Under the pieces are notes generated by a model. That model was given only the letters and a program-made list of their open reading frames with translations, was not told where the DNA came from and ran no database searches. Below, piece by piece: positions 7,801-15,288 of a stretch of DNA of 23,130 nt (its first letter is position 1; each line of letters begins with the position of its first letter). The position numbers were made by a program, and so were the translations under genes. Source of the stretch: CAZJKO01 sp964546995 (GTDB taxonomy: Bacteria > Bacillota_I > Bacilli_A > RF39 > UBA660); NCBI GenBank assembly GCA_964546995.1, contig CAZJKO010000013.1, positions 1 to 23,130 of the forward strand, written 5' to 3'.

Positions 7801-8658
7801 CTCATTTACATTTATAATGGAAGTAAAAAAGAATTAGACAAAAGTCAAAAATTGACAATAGAAGGGTTAGTCACTTATGTAAATGATGATCTTCTAAAAG
7901 ATGAACGCTTTTTAGAATGGATCGATCCCGAAAAACAAACCAAAATAACCGAAGCGAAGAATGTGATTGACGAAGCCAAAAAACAATTAGTTGGGACCAA
8001 TTATTCACGTATCATCATCAATTCCACGTTGGATTTAGAAAGCGATGAAACAATAAATACCATAAAGAAATTAAAACAGGACTTAAAAAAAGAAGAAATT
8101 GATGCCTATGTTGTAGGAGATTCACTGCTCGCTGTGGAAATGAGTGAAACGTTTGATGGCGAACTAAACTTCATTACCGTTCTTACGATGTTAGCAATTT
8201 TCTTGGTAGTGGCCATTTCCTTTAAATCGTTAATCATTCCATTCATATTAGTGATGATTATTCAGTGTTCCATTTATATGACGATGGGAATCTTGTCGTT
8301 TGCCAATGAAGGGGTTTACTTTATCGCACTTCTAATCGTTCAAAGTATCTTGATGGGGGCAACGATCGATTATGCCATTGTTTATACATCGTATTACATC
8401 GAAAGTAGAAAGACCTATGGAATAAAAGAATCCATTCGAAATGCCTATAATAAATCGATTCACACCATTTTAACCTCTTCATCCATTTTGATTATCGTAA
8501 CGTTGATCGTCGCTCTTTTCTCATCCCAGATTGCATCAAAAATATGCAAAACCTTATCAGAAGGAACCATTTGTTCCACTGTTTTAATTCTATTGCTATT
8601 GCCGGGTATAGTAAGTGTCTTCGATCGATGGATAATAAAGAAAAACCAAAAGATGTAA
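4831..8658 (+). CDS. MMPL/RND-family transporter with a repeat-filled extracellular loop
   Basis: A 1275-residue inner-membrane protein. TM1 is at about 13-31, TM2-6 at about 150-320, TM7 at 333-350 and TM8-12 at about 1114-1260. The paired Asp-Tyr motifs of the MMPL proton relay are present in both halves (D220-Y221 and D1180-Y1181). MMPL proteins export lipids or hydrophobic compounds using the proton gradient. The loop between TM7 and TM8 is expanded to about 760 residues. Short porter-like flanks remain (353-413 and 1055-1110), and residues about 414-1050 form eight degenerate repeats of ~78 residues. AAGGAGAG precedes the ATG. The TetR gene is divergent. The substrate is unknown; no accessory subunit or outer-membrane partner is nearby, as expected for a Gram-positive cell. 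Confidence 0.9.
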   Translation: MKKIINNIVDKRYLFVALFFILAMISIVVQNKVTINYDITKYLPNTSEMKKGLSIMEEEFKNDDGILNIMFKGLKEDEKETIKKELQNFDHVNKVEYREESSNQKEYTLYTVSVDGKDKKVGDQVYQKIMDQYENYHVSTSGNIAERNKAVLPMYVVVIAVLSALVILIIMSSSYVEPFLFLFSILIAVALNKGTNLFLGEVSNITDSISAILQMALSMDYSIMLMNRYNQEKQVEKDNKQAMKKALHHSFKSISSSSLTTIVGLLALVFMSFTIGKDLGIVLAKGVLFSLVSIFFVLPGLILIFDRWIEKTKKKSISPKLDKVAHMSFRCRYVALGLFVVAFIVSFLLKGNLSILYTDSSEDEIKNHFKENNQIAILYKNKEEEKIKDYCKNLKKESNKISDVLCYSNTINEPLTYDHVNQKIKELGVDDFEIEEYLLKIIYFNYFNNEVKSKMSINELVNIVQNDLYEKSDVEIDDNIKKSMEKLSNFSSKENLEKTRTKEELARLLGINDDTMNNLFIYYFSLYQNNRMTLNEFITFMTEKVFVNNEYAQSVDEKTKESITLLNHLLKENRINTKMTKESLRDLLTIDQEKLDYLWLYYLNKSEIVETLSIHEWTNFVLTNIVTNPLYQNNFDEKTIEQIKIANQFSNREWIETQKNSQELSAITKIEEDTIKQILFLKYSEIDNQNKMTVKDWVDGMMELKANTNYLEHVDTTILKNIPPELMASDQTYDATSLAQILNTERSLMYKTYALIDLYYDNTDAWTMTPYELFVTMMNNDEIKNKLEQDTKTQLMLLIEMMDSTKKNKRYSYQEMKIMLNMPVDKMKLTYALYISATDKLKLTPKELINFLLENQNDEMLKPYIDNNFVLSLTKLNHVINKVEENQKYDSLSLSNLLGIEKEKLDFVYSLYFSDHENQTMSLYCLIDFINKDVLTSDRYAQTIDLASQEKLRVLNSLMLSVMNDTKHSKEEMYHLLSKLENSVSKEKIELIYIYNGSKKELDKSQKLTIEGLVTYVNDDLLKDERFLEWIDPEKQTKITEAKNVIDEAKKQLVGTNYSRIIINSTLDLESDETINTIKKLKQDLKKEEIDAYVVGDSLLAVEMSETFDGELNFITVLTMLAIFLVVAISFKSLIIPFILVMIIQCSIYMTMGILSFANEGVYFIALLIVQSILMGATIDYAIVYTSYYIESRKTYGIKESIRNAYNKSIHTILTSSSILIIVTLIVALFSSQIASKICKTLSEGTICSTVLILLLLPGIVSVFDRWIIKKNQKM
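6070..7980 (+). repeat. Eight ~78-residue degenerate protein repeats within the MMPL loop
   Basis: Repeat starts, by residue: about 414, 499, 577, 657, 731, 809, 887 and 966. Each opens with a pattern like K-x-Y/T-S/D/K-x-x-E/S-L-x-x-L-L-x-I, followed by 'K-L-x-x-x-Y-x-L-Y', then an 'L/M-T/S-x-x-E-x-x-x-F' segment, and ends in a helix before the next unit. DNA-level identity between the units is low, so this is an old duplication series. Confidence 0.7.
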
Positions 8659-8705
8659 GTAGTTGCGACTTATATCTTTTTCTATAAAAGAAAAACAAAC
8701 AGTGT

Positions 8706-8711
8706 TATAAT
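8706..8711 (+). promoter_or_regulatory. Probable -10 box for the GDPD gene
   Basis: TATAAT lies 28 nt before the ATG at 8739. No recognisable -35 is present at the right distance. The 80-nt gap from the MMPL stop otherwise holds only a weak AT-rich 7-bp dyad (TTTTTCT/AGAAAAA). Confidence 0.4.
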
Positions 8712-8738
8712 AAAGAAAATGAAAATGAGGAACATAGT

Positions 8739-10563
8739 ATGAAAAAAATGAGAACAATAAGGCGTATGTTAGCTAGTAATTTTAAGACGATGGTAGGATT
8801 TGAACTCTTCTATAAATTAAGTTCTTTTATCCTCTTTACCCCATTATGTCTAAATTTATTTAAGGAAATTATGAGAATAAATGGTTATACCTATTTAACT
8901 CTCGAAAATATTGGCTCTTTTATTTTTAGACCATTAACATTATTCATGCTCATGATCTTGATTATATTGATGACAATTTATACTATGTTCGATATCACGA
9001 CAATCATTGTTATTTTAGATCGTTCTTATCACAAAAAGAAAATAACGATCAAAGAAGCGATAAAAACATCTCTTCACCAATGTCTCAAAATTTTTCGCCT
9101 TACGAACATTTCATTATCGTTTCTTGTCCTATTTCTAATTCCCTTTTTAAATATAGGAGTAGCCTCAAGTTTTATTTCGACGATTCACATACCAGAATTT
9201 ATTCTCGATTTTATCGTCCAAAACGAAATAACGTTTTATTTGTTGATCATTATCTTTATTTTATTAACAATCGTATTTTTGCGATGGATTTACGCTCTTC
9301 ATTATTTTGTCTTAGAAGAAATAAGCTTCAAAGAAGCAAGAAAAAAGAGTATCCAATTAGGAAAAAAACATCATATCCGAGATCTAATATCTTTAGTTAG
9401 TACCCAATTTTTAATTGTCATTTTCTATTTTATATTCATCATTATAGGCATCATTTTCATCGCTTGGATAAACGATATTTTAAATAATGTTCTCTTAGCA
9501 AAAAGTATCTTAACAACGATCGTTTGGGTATTTATCGCAATATCGTTCATCGTAATGACAATATTAGCTTTGCCCATTAGTTATGCTTGCATTAGTGTTC
9601 TATACTATGTTCGGAAAGTAGAAAAGAACGAAGAAATCAAAGAATTAGAAATCAAAGAAATAAATAGACAAGGAAAACCGAAACGAAAAAAACTTACCGC
9701 TTGTCTTACCATATTAATCCTGATCATAGGAACCGTTTTCACTTATGGTCTCTACGAAGGAAAGTATAGTTTAAATATAGAATACATAAGAAAAATCGAA
9801 GTAACAGCACATAGGGGAGCATCAAAAATACGTCCTGAAAATACGATGAGTTCTTTTATAGAAGCCAAAAACCTGGGGGCAGATTGGATTGAACTCGATG
9901 TTCAACAAACCAAAGACAAAGAAATCATCGTCATTCATGATACCAATTTCAAACGAACGACAGGACGGGATAAAAATACATGGGAATTAACCAAAGAAGA
10001 AGTCAAACAACTCGATGCTGGAAGCTATTTCTCAAGCGAATTTCAAAATGAACGTATTCCGCTTTTAGAAGAAGTTCTTATCTTTGCCAAAGAAAATGAC
10101 ATTAAATTAAACATTGAACTAAAACCGACGGGACATGAAAAAGAATTTGAAAAAATCATCGTGGATATGATTAAAGAGCATTCATTTGAAAAAAAATTGC
10201 GTCATCACATCTCAAGTGTACGAAGTGTTAGAAAACGTTAAAAACTATGATGAAACGATTGAAACGGTATATGTAATGAGCTTAGCCTATGGAAACATTC
10301 TATCGTTAGACAAAGCCGATCATTTTAGCATCGAAGAATCGAATGTAACAAAAGAACTACTGGATCAAATTCATAAAGAAGGAAAAAAGCTATATGTCTG
10401 GACGGTAAATAGTGAAGAAAACATCGACAAAATGATCGATTACAATGTCGATAACATCATTACAGATAATATTGAATTAACCAAAGATAAAATATATCGA
10501 AGCAAAACGAGCAATCTCATCAAGGAATATGTCAAACGGGTAGAAAAGATCTTCAAAAAATAG
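8739..10563 (+). pseudogene. Membrane-anchored glycerophosphodiester phosphodiesterase, split by one frameshift
   Basis: Two overlapping frames (8739-10241, and the +1 frame to 10563) make one protein of about 607 residues. Residues 1-340 hold several TM helices matching the 'GPDPase membrane domain'. From about 355 a GDPD catalytic domain follows, with H358-R359 (AHRGAS), E367-N-T, E385-L-D387 and H400-D401 as catalytic and metal-binding residues. GDPD hydrolyses glycerophosphodiesters to glycerol-3-phosphate and an alcohol, in lipid or teichoic acid turnover. The shift occurs at GAAAAAAAATTG (about 10187-10197), where removing one A restores '...SFEKNCVITSQV...'. The second frame keeps 'LYVWTVNSEENIDKMI' and 'DNIITDN', typical of an intact GDPD C-terminus. 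This may be a true mutation, a slippage switch or a base-call error. GAGG precedes the start. Confidence 0.82.
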
Positions 10564-10621
10564 ATCTCTCATGTAGAAAAGTGTTAAAATAAAAAGAGAA
10601 TCAAAGAAATAAGGAGAGAAT

Positions 10622-10897
10622 ATGGACATTATTTTTGAACTATTAGTAGACTTTCTGTTAGAAGGAAGTATAGAAATTGGTACCAACAAAAAAGTAAGTC
10701 GCATCATTCGCTATCCACTATTAATTCTAGTATTATTGTTGTTTTTTAGTGTCATTATAGGACTTTTCTATTTTGGAATAAAAATTTATACGACCAATAA
10801 AATAGGATCGATTTTCATCATCGTAGTTGCCTTTGTTTTATTGGTTGGTTCCATCATTAAAACCAAAAGTATCTATGACCAAGAAAAAAGAAAGTGA
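10622..10897 (+). CDS. Small two-TM membrane protein of unknown function
   Basis: A protein of 91 residues with a GGAGAG ribosome binding site before the ATG. A short N-terminal amphipathic stretch with 'EGSIEIGTNKKV' is followed by TM1 (about 31-53) and TM2 (about 61-79) and a basic tail. I do not recognise a characterised family. It is placed 58 nt after the GDPD gene. TGA is used as its stop. Confidence 0.7.
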   Translation: MDIIFELLVDFLLEGSIEIGTNKKVSRIIRYPLLILVLLLFFSVIIGLFYFGIKIYTTNKIGSIFIIVVAFVLLVGSIIKTKSIYDQEKRK

Positions 10898-10925
10898 AGT
10901 AATATAAAAAAGGAAAAAAATCGTA

Positions 10926-11156
10926 ATGGTCGCTGGCAAAATTGGTGAAACTAAAGAAGAAAGTTGGTTAGAAAAAAATGCCCATCGCTTTGGGTTCATA
11001 ATTCGTATTTAAAAGGCAAAGAACACATGACAGGGTACCAATATGAATCCTTGGCACATAAGGTATATAGGAGAAGTGGCCACCGATATCAAAAACCAAA
11101 ATATCACCTTAGAAGAACATTTAGAATTATATGGAGAAAAGAAAATACAAATTTAG
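10926..11156 (+). pseudogene. Decayed C-terminal fragment of a VanY-type D-Ala-D-Ala carboxypeptidase (M15B)
   Basis: Three frames must be joined. Positions 10926-11006 give 'ETKEESWLEKNAHRFGFIIR', 11006-11050 give 'YLKGKEHMTGYQYES', and 11052-11156 give 'WHIRYIGEVATDI...ITLEEHLELYGEKK'. In sequence this is the C-terminal half of VanY/M15B enzymes, including the WHIRYIG motif with its zinc-ligand histidine. One base is missing near 11006 and one extra T is present near 11051. The upstream half with the first His/Asp zinc ligands is absent; the ATG at 10926 simply follows a fortuitous AAGGA. The enzyme trims peptidoglycan stem peptides in intact form. This copy should be inactive. Confidence 0.8.
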
Positions 11157-11209
11157 TTTTGAAAAAAGGAAAACGAACCATACTATAAAAGAATAGAAAG
11201 GAAAAACGT

Positions 11210-11677
11210 ATGAAGAAACTAATTTGTATTTTTTTATGCACGATAACTATTTTTGAAATGCTCTATTACTTAGGAATATTAGCAAACGAAAACATGATAT
11301 CAAAAGAAGTATTTCAAGAACAAGAAATCGTAACCCAATACCAAATCGATGTTGCCAATATCCCATTTACAACCAAACAAATACCACCCTTTTTTAAAGA
11401 ACGATTAAGTCAAGTAATAAAACTTTTTCCGGATCAAAAACTAGTAATCGAAGATGAGAAAATTGCAAGCAAAACAGAATCATTTCTCTTTTATGGAATG
11501 GAAAAACTAGAACGAGATTACCAAACCATATTATTAGAATACGGTTTATCTGACGATAGTGAAAAAATAGAGCGAATGGGAGTGAATATTGCTAAAGTTC
11601 AAATGTATCTATCGAACGAAGAAGTAGAAAAACTAAAAACTACTTACCACGAAATAACACTTGTTCCCATCGATTAA
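11210..11677 (+). CDS. Exported or membrane-anchored protein of unknown function
   Basis: A protein of 155 residues starting after AAAGGA. Residues 4-24 form one hydrophobic signal peptide or anchor with a KK before it. The rest is hydrophilic and helical (about 85-155 is rich in E, K and L). No lipobox, catalytic motif or known domain is recognised. It follows the VanY remnant by 53 nt, so it may have shared an operon with it. Confidence 0.65.
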   Translation: MKKLICIFLCTITIFEMLYYLGILANENMISKEVFQEQEIVTQYQIDVANIPFTTKQIPPFFKERLSQVIKLFPDQKLVIEDEKIASKTESFLFYGMEKLERDYQTILLEYGLSDDSEKIERMGVNIAKVQMYLSNEEVEKLKTTYHEITLVPID

Positions 11678-11717
11678 AAGAAAAAGAAAAAAAGATTATT
11701 TCTTCCAGAAAATATGA

Positions 11718-11723
11718 TATAAT
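11718..11723 (+). promoter_or_regulatory. Probable -10 box of the AAA+ ATPase gene
   Basis: TATAAT lies 29 nt upstream of the ATG at 11752, with AAGGAGG between them. No clear -35 is seen, but there is no obvious upstream read-through either. Confidence 0.45.
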
Positions 11724-11751
11724 AACTTCATAGCATAAGGAGGAAAAAAAG

Positions 11752-12699
11752 ATGGAAGAAGAGCAAGTAACCTCAAGCCAAGAACGAAAGAAATTGAGTA
11801 TTATTGACACATATGGAGAAAACTTTACAGAAAGAGAGTATATTACAAATCCCGCCATTGGTCGTGAAGAAGAAATTAAACAGATGATTTTAATACTGTT
11901 GACGCCAGAAAAATCCGTGATCTTAACAGGAAAACCGGGTATTGGTAAAACGGCAATTGTCGAAGGATTAGGTTATTTAATTCAACGAAACGAAGTCCCA
12001 GATGCCTTAAAAGGATATACAATTATTAAGGTAAATACATCATCGCTTTTAGGAGTCGATCCTGAAACAGGCGAAAGCAAAGTCCAAATGCTCCTAACAG
12101 AACTAAAAACGAAAACCAAATTAATGCTCTTTATCGATGAAATTCATACCCTTATGGGAAGTAAGGGAGAGTCGCTTGATTTTGCCAATATGTTTAAACC
12201 AGGCTTAGACCGTGGTGACATCAAAGTTATCGGCGCAACCACTTCAGAAGAATATGAACGATATATCTTAAGAGATAAAGCCTTTGTCCGTCGTTTTCAA
12301 AAAGTAGAAGTCGAAGAACCAACGAGAGAGGAAACCGTCACCATCCTAATCGGAACACTTCCTAAAATAGAAAAGAAAACAGGAGCTAAATTAAAGTACA
12401 CCCCATACATTCAAAAAAAGATCATGGAATTTATCACCGATCTAACAAGTGAATATCGTCGTGTTTATGAAATTGGATCAAGATATCCCGATATTTCTTT
12501 AACGCTATTACAGCAAGCATTTTCGTATGCAGTATTTGATAATAGAAATGAAGTAGATATATACGATGTCAAAAAAGCCATTCAAAATACTAAAAATGTC
12601 TATCCTGATGTCGTAACCAAAGAATTAGTGCGGTTCAATAAAGAATTTGAAGATATTATGAAAGAAGAAAGTAATTTTGAAGATACGGAAATTATTTAA
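11752..12699 (+). CDS. Stand-alone Clp D1-like AAA+ ATPase
   Basis: A 315-residue soluble protein with a single AAA+ module. It shows 'NPAIGREEEI' (box II-like, 33-42), Walker A GKPGIGKT (60-67), Walker B LMLFIDE with D129 and E130, sensor-1 'GATT' (161-164) and the arginine finger region 'FVRRF' (179-182). The order and spacing match the first ATPase domain of ClpA/ClpC. The N-terminal Clp repeats, the second ATPase domain and the ClpP-docking loop are all missing, so proteolysis is unlikely. It may remodel a membrane partner: the next gene overlaps it by 23 bp and encodes a four-TM protein. AAGGAGG precedes the ATG. Confidence 0.85.
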   Translation: MEEEQVTSSQERKKLSIIDTYGENFTEREYITNPAIGREEEIKQMILILLTPEKSVILTGKPGIGKTAIVEGLGYLIQRNEVPDALKGYTIIKVNTSSLLGVDPETGESKVQMLLTELKTKTKLMLFIDEIHTLMGSKGESLDFANMFKPGLDRGDIKVIGATTSEEYERYILRDKAFVRRFQKVEVEEPTREETVTILIGTLPKIEKKTGAKLKYTPYIQKKIMEFITDLTSEYRRVYEIGSRYPDISLTLLQQAFSYAVFDNRNEVDIYDVKKAIQNTKNVYPDVVTKELVRFNKEFEDIMKEESNFEDTEII

Positions 12700-13165
12700 A
12701 GACAATCTAAAAACCAAAGAACAACGTATATTTTGGACGCGAGAGGGGATTTATTGGATCAAACTAGTAACCCTCTTTTTCTTTATCGTTGCACTAATCA
12801 CCTTACTAGACCAACTATTAATGACGAATGGTTGGCAAATAACATTATTTCTAATAACTGCGAACCTCTATATTATTGTCTTTTTGGTAACGATTCTTAC
12901 CCAACGAAAAACCTTCCATTATATGATTCTGTACAATTTACTATCGATTGGAGCCCATCTATATGGTTTTATCGTATGGGGAAAAATTTGTTTAGATGAA
13001 CGAATTCGATTAACGTTTCTCTATGAGGTTGATACCACATATTTACAAAACAACTGTCTCTTATTATCGATATTATTAATAGGAATCATGATTGGCACTT
13101 ACATACTGTATAAGGATCAGACGATTGAAGAAAAGTTAAAAGACTGTAAAATGATTGTAAAATGA
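12677..13165 (+). CDS. Four-TM membrane protein coupled to the AAA+ gene
   Basis: A protein of 162 residues starting at TTG 12677, inside the last 23 bp of the AAA+ gene, with GAAAGAAG upstream. TM helices lie at about 26-48, 54-74, 81-101 and 127-145, with a basic N-terminus. No known family is recognised. The overlap implies co-translation with the ATPase, so the pair may form one complex (inference). Confidence 0.7.
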   Translation: MKIRKLFKDNLKTKEQRIFWTREGIYWIKLVTLFFFIVALITLLDQLLMTNGWQITLFLITANLYIIVFLVTILTQRKTFHYMILYNLLSIGAHLYGFIVWGKICLDERIRLTFLYEVDTTYLQNNCLLLSILLIGIMIGTYILYKDQTIEEKLKDCKMIVK

Positions 13166-13194
13166 TTCACAAAAACTTTCTTTTCGTTTATACT
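13166..13194 (+). promoter_or_regulatory. Promoter of the glmS ribozyme-glmS unit
   Basis: TTCACA (13166-13171) and TATACT (13189-13194) are separated by exactly 17 nt. It begins right after the stop of the preceding gene and lies 46 nt before the ribozyme cleavage site. Confidence 0.7.
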
Positions 13195-13235
13195 GTTAAT
13201 AAGTAGAAAAGTAAAAAGGAGTGTAACACTTTTCT

Positions 13236-13382
13236 CGAAAGCGCCAGGACGATAAGAATAAAGGTCGACGAGGTTAGTAGTTATCGAAAGATTCGGCGGA
13301 TGCTACTACGGTTAGTGAATCGTTAGGATATAGAGGAAAAAGTAAAATTAAAATTATAACAAAGGCTATATCCCTCACATAC
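13236..13382 (+). ncRNA. glmS self-cleaving ribozyme (GlcN6P riboswitch)
   Basis: The leader of glmS carries the conserved glmS ribozyme blocks in order: AGCGCC at 13240-13245, CGACGAGG at 13268-13275, then 'TTATCGAAAGATTCGGCGGATGC' (given here as TTATCGAAAGATTCGGCGGA plus TGC). A peripheral stem GGATATAG/CTATATCC (13328-13335 and 13367-13374) follows, then CTCACAT. Glucosamine-6-phosphate binding triggers cleavage between A13240 and G13241, which destabilises the mRNA and lowers GlmS. The P2 region between AGGAC and GGTC is notably short and A-rich. The exact ends are approximate. Confidence 0.93.
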
Positions 13383-13407
13383 GTTTTTGTAGTGGAGGTT
13401 TTTTATT

Positions 13408-15225
13408 ATGTGTGGAATAGTTGGTTACGTTGGAAAGAAAAAAAATGTAACAAATGTCTTGATCGAAGGATTAAAGGCTTTAGAATACCGTGGATACGAT
13501 TCAGCAGGAATTGCGCTTTGGAATAAAGAGAATTTTAAGTTAATTAAATCCAAAGGAAAAATGAAAGAATTAGAAAAGAAACTAGAAGAAGAACAGATGG
13601 ATGATGCTACCATTGGAATTGGGCATACTAGATGGGCAACACATGGCGAACCAACCGATATCAATTCCCATCCGCATCGTTCAGGATCTGTAACGTTAGT
13701 ACACAATGGTATTATTGAAAACTATCATGAATTAAAAGAAATCTTAATCGAAAAAGGATATTCATTTTTGTCAGAAACCGATACGGAAGTAGTCGCTGTC
13801 TTAATTCGTGATTTATTAAAAGAAGAACAGGACAAAGTAAAAGTCCTTCAAAAAATGACAACCCTAGTAAGAGGTTCTTATGCTTTGGGCATTGTTTTCG
13901 ATGATGATATAGATCATATCTATGCAATAAGAAAAGATAGTCCTCTAATTATTGGTGTCGGTGACGATGAAAACTTTATTGCATCAGATATTCCAGCGAT
14001 CATTCGTTCAACTAAGAATTACATGATGTTAGAAGCAAATGAACTAGCGGTTATTGGAGAAAAAAATATCACGATTTACGATGAACAAGGAAATAAAGTG
14101 CAAAAAGAAGTCAAAACGGCCAATTGGAGTATGGAACAAGCAGAAAAGGGAGGATATCCTCATTTCATGATGAAAGAAATGATGGAAGAACCAGATGTCT
14201 TAAAAAAGACCGTACATTCTTATATAGAGTCTAAACAAGCATTACTAGAAAAAATGCCCGATTTAGCAAAATATGATTCTATCCATATTGTAGCGTGTGG
14301 AAGTGCCATGTATGCAGGAATGATTGGAAAAACACTCATCGAAACATATGGAAATGTACCAGTTACAGTAGAAGTAGCAAGCGAATATCGCTATAAAAAG
14401 AACTTTTATACCAAGAACACTCTTGTTATTCTAGTTTCCCAATCAGGAGAAACAGCAGATACGATTGCGTCTCTTCGTATTGCCAAAGAACAAGGTGTCG
14501 ATACCTTAGCAATCGTCAATGTGTACGGTTCGACAATTGCGAGGGAAAGTGATCAAGTCTTGTATATTTATGCAGGTCCAGAAATCGCTGTAGCTACAAC
14601 CAAAGCGTATCTTTTACAAGTTGCCATGCTTTCTCTCATCGCGCTCAATTTAGCAGTAACCCATGGAGTAGTAAACGACGAAGAATTAGATCAAATTTTA
14701 TCCGATTATCGTGAATTAGATCACAAATTAGAAGAAGTTCTAAAATGCCAAGAAACTTATTTTGAAGTTGCCAAAGAAATCCATGAACACGATGATGTCT
14801 TCTTCATTGGTCGTGGAATAGACTATGCCATGAGTTTAGAAGGAAGCTTAAAACTAAAAGAAATATCGTATATTCATAGTGAAGCCTATCAAGCAGGAGA
14901 ACTAAAACATGGAACGATCTCTTTGATTGAAAAAGATACCCCAGTCATCTCGATCATGACAGATGAATATCTAGAAGAGAAGACGATCAGCAATATCAAA
15001 GAAGTCAAAGCACGAGGAGCCAAAGTCATTTTAATTACTAAGGACTCGTTAAATAGAGAATACGATTTCTGTGATCATAAAATAGTAGTACCAAATACCA
15101 ATTTCTTTACGCAAGCAATCTTAACAGTGCCAGTATTACAGATGATTTCTTACGATGTAGCAAGAAGAAGAGGTTGTGATATTGATCAACCAAGAAACCT
15201 AGCTAAATCGGTAACAGTAGAATAA
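13408..15225 (+). CDS. glmS: Glutamine--fructose-6-phosphate aminotransferase (isomerizing)
   Basis: A protein of 605 residues, a normal family length. It makes glucosamine-6-phosphate from fructose-6-phosphate and glutamine, the entry step to UDP-GlcNAc for peptidoglycan. MCGIVGYVG gives the N-terminal catalytic Cys2 of the class II glutaminase. 'TRWATHGEPT' and 'NSHPH' complete that site. Two SIS domains follow (about 285-425 and 460-595), with 'SQSGETADT' for sugar-phosphate binding and the conserved C-terminal end 'DQPRNLAKSVTVE'. GGAGG precedes the ATG. Expression is controlled by the glmS ribozyme in its leader. Confidence 0.97.
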   Translation: MCGIVGYVGKKKNVTNVLIEGLKALEYRGYDSAGIALWNKENFKLIKSKGKMKELEKKLEEEQMDDATIGIGHTRWATHGEPTDINSHPHRSGSVTLVHNGIIENYHELKEILIEKGYSFLSETDTEVVAVLIRDLLKEEQDKVKVLQKMTTLVRGSYALGIVFDDDIDHIYAIRKDSPLIIGVGDDENFIASDIPAIIRSTKNYMMLEANELAVIGEKNITIYDEQGNKVQKEVKTANWSMEQAEKGGYPHFMMKEMMEEPDVLKKTVHSYIESKQALLEKMPDLAKYDSIHIVACGSAMYAGMIGKTLIETYGNVPVTVEVASEYRYKKNFYTKNTLVILVSQSGETADTIASLRIAKEQGVDTLAIVNVYGSTIARESDQVLYIYAGPEIAVATTKAYLLQVAMLSLIALNLAVTHGVVNDEELDQILSDYRELDHKLEEVLKCQETYFEVAKEIHEHDDVFFIGRGIDYAMSLEGSLKLKEISYIHSEAYQAGELKHGTISLIEKDTPVISIMTDEYLEEKTISNIKEVKARGAKVILITKDSLNREYDFCDHKIVVPNTNFFTQAILTVPVLQMISYDVARRRGCDIDQPRNLAKSVTVE

Positions 15226-15229
15226 GGAA

Positions 15230-15288
15230 AAAAAGCTCAAAAGTAAGCTTTTTAGTTACACAAAAAAGAGTAGTAGGATACTCTTTTT
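15230..15288. terminator. Two successive terminators between glmS and cotJC
   Basis: Stem 1 is AAAAAGCT (15230-15237) with AGCTTTTT (15246-15253). Stem 2 is AAAAAGAGTA (15263-15272) with TACTCTTTTT (15279-15288). Both have A-rich left and T-rich right arms, so they can act in both directions. The second overlaps the end of the convergent cotJC. Confidence 0.85.

Noticed and set aside
8659..8705. AT-rich dyad TTTTTCT/AGAAAAA after the MMPL gene as a terminator
   Set aside because: The stem is all weak pairs and no T-run follows on the plus strand.
10190..10197. A-AAA-AAA heptamer as a programmed -1 ribosomal frameshift site
   Set aside because: The heptamer is present in the zero frame, but the downstream GDPD half is in the +1 frame, so a -1 shift would not join the halves.
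10964..11188. 74-codon plus-strand ORF
   Set aside because: It is one frame of the broken VanY remnant; the recognisable protein requires switching frames near 11006 and 11051.
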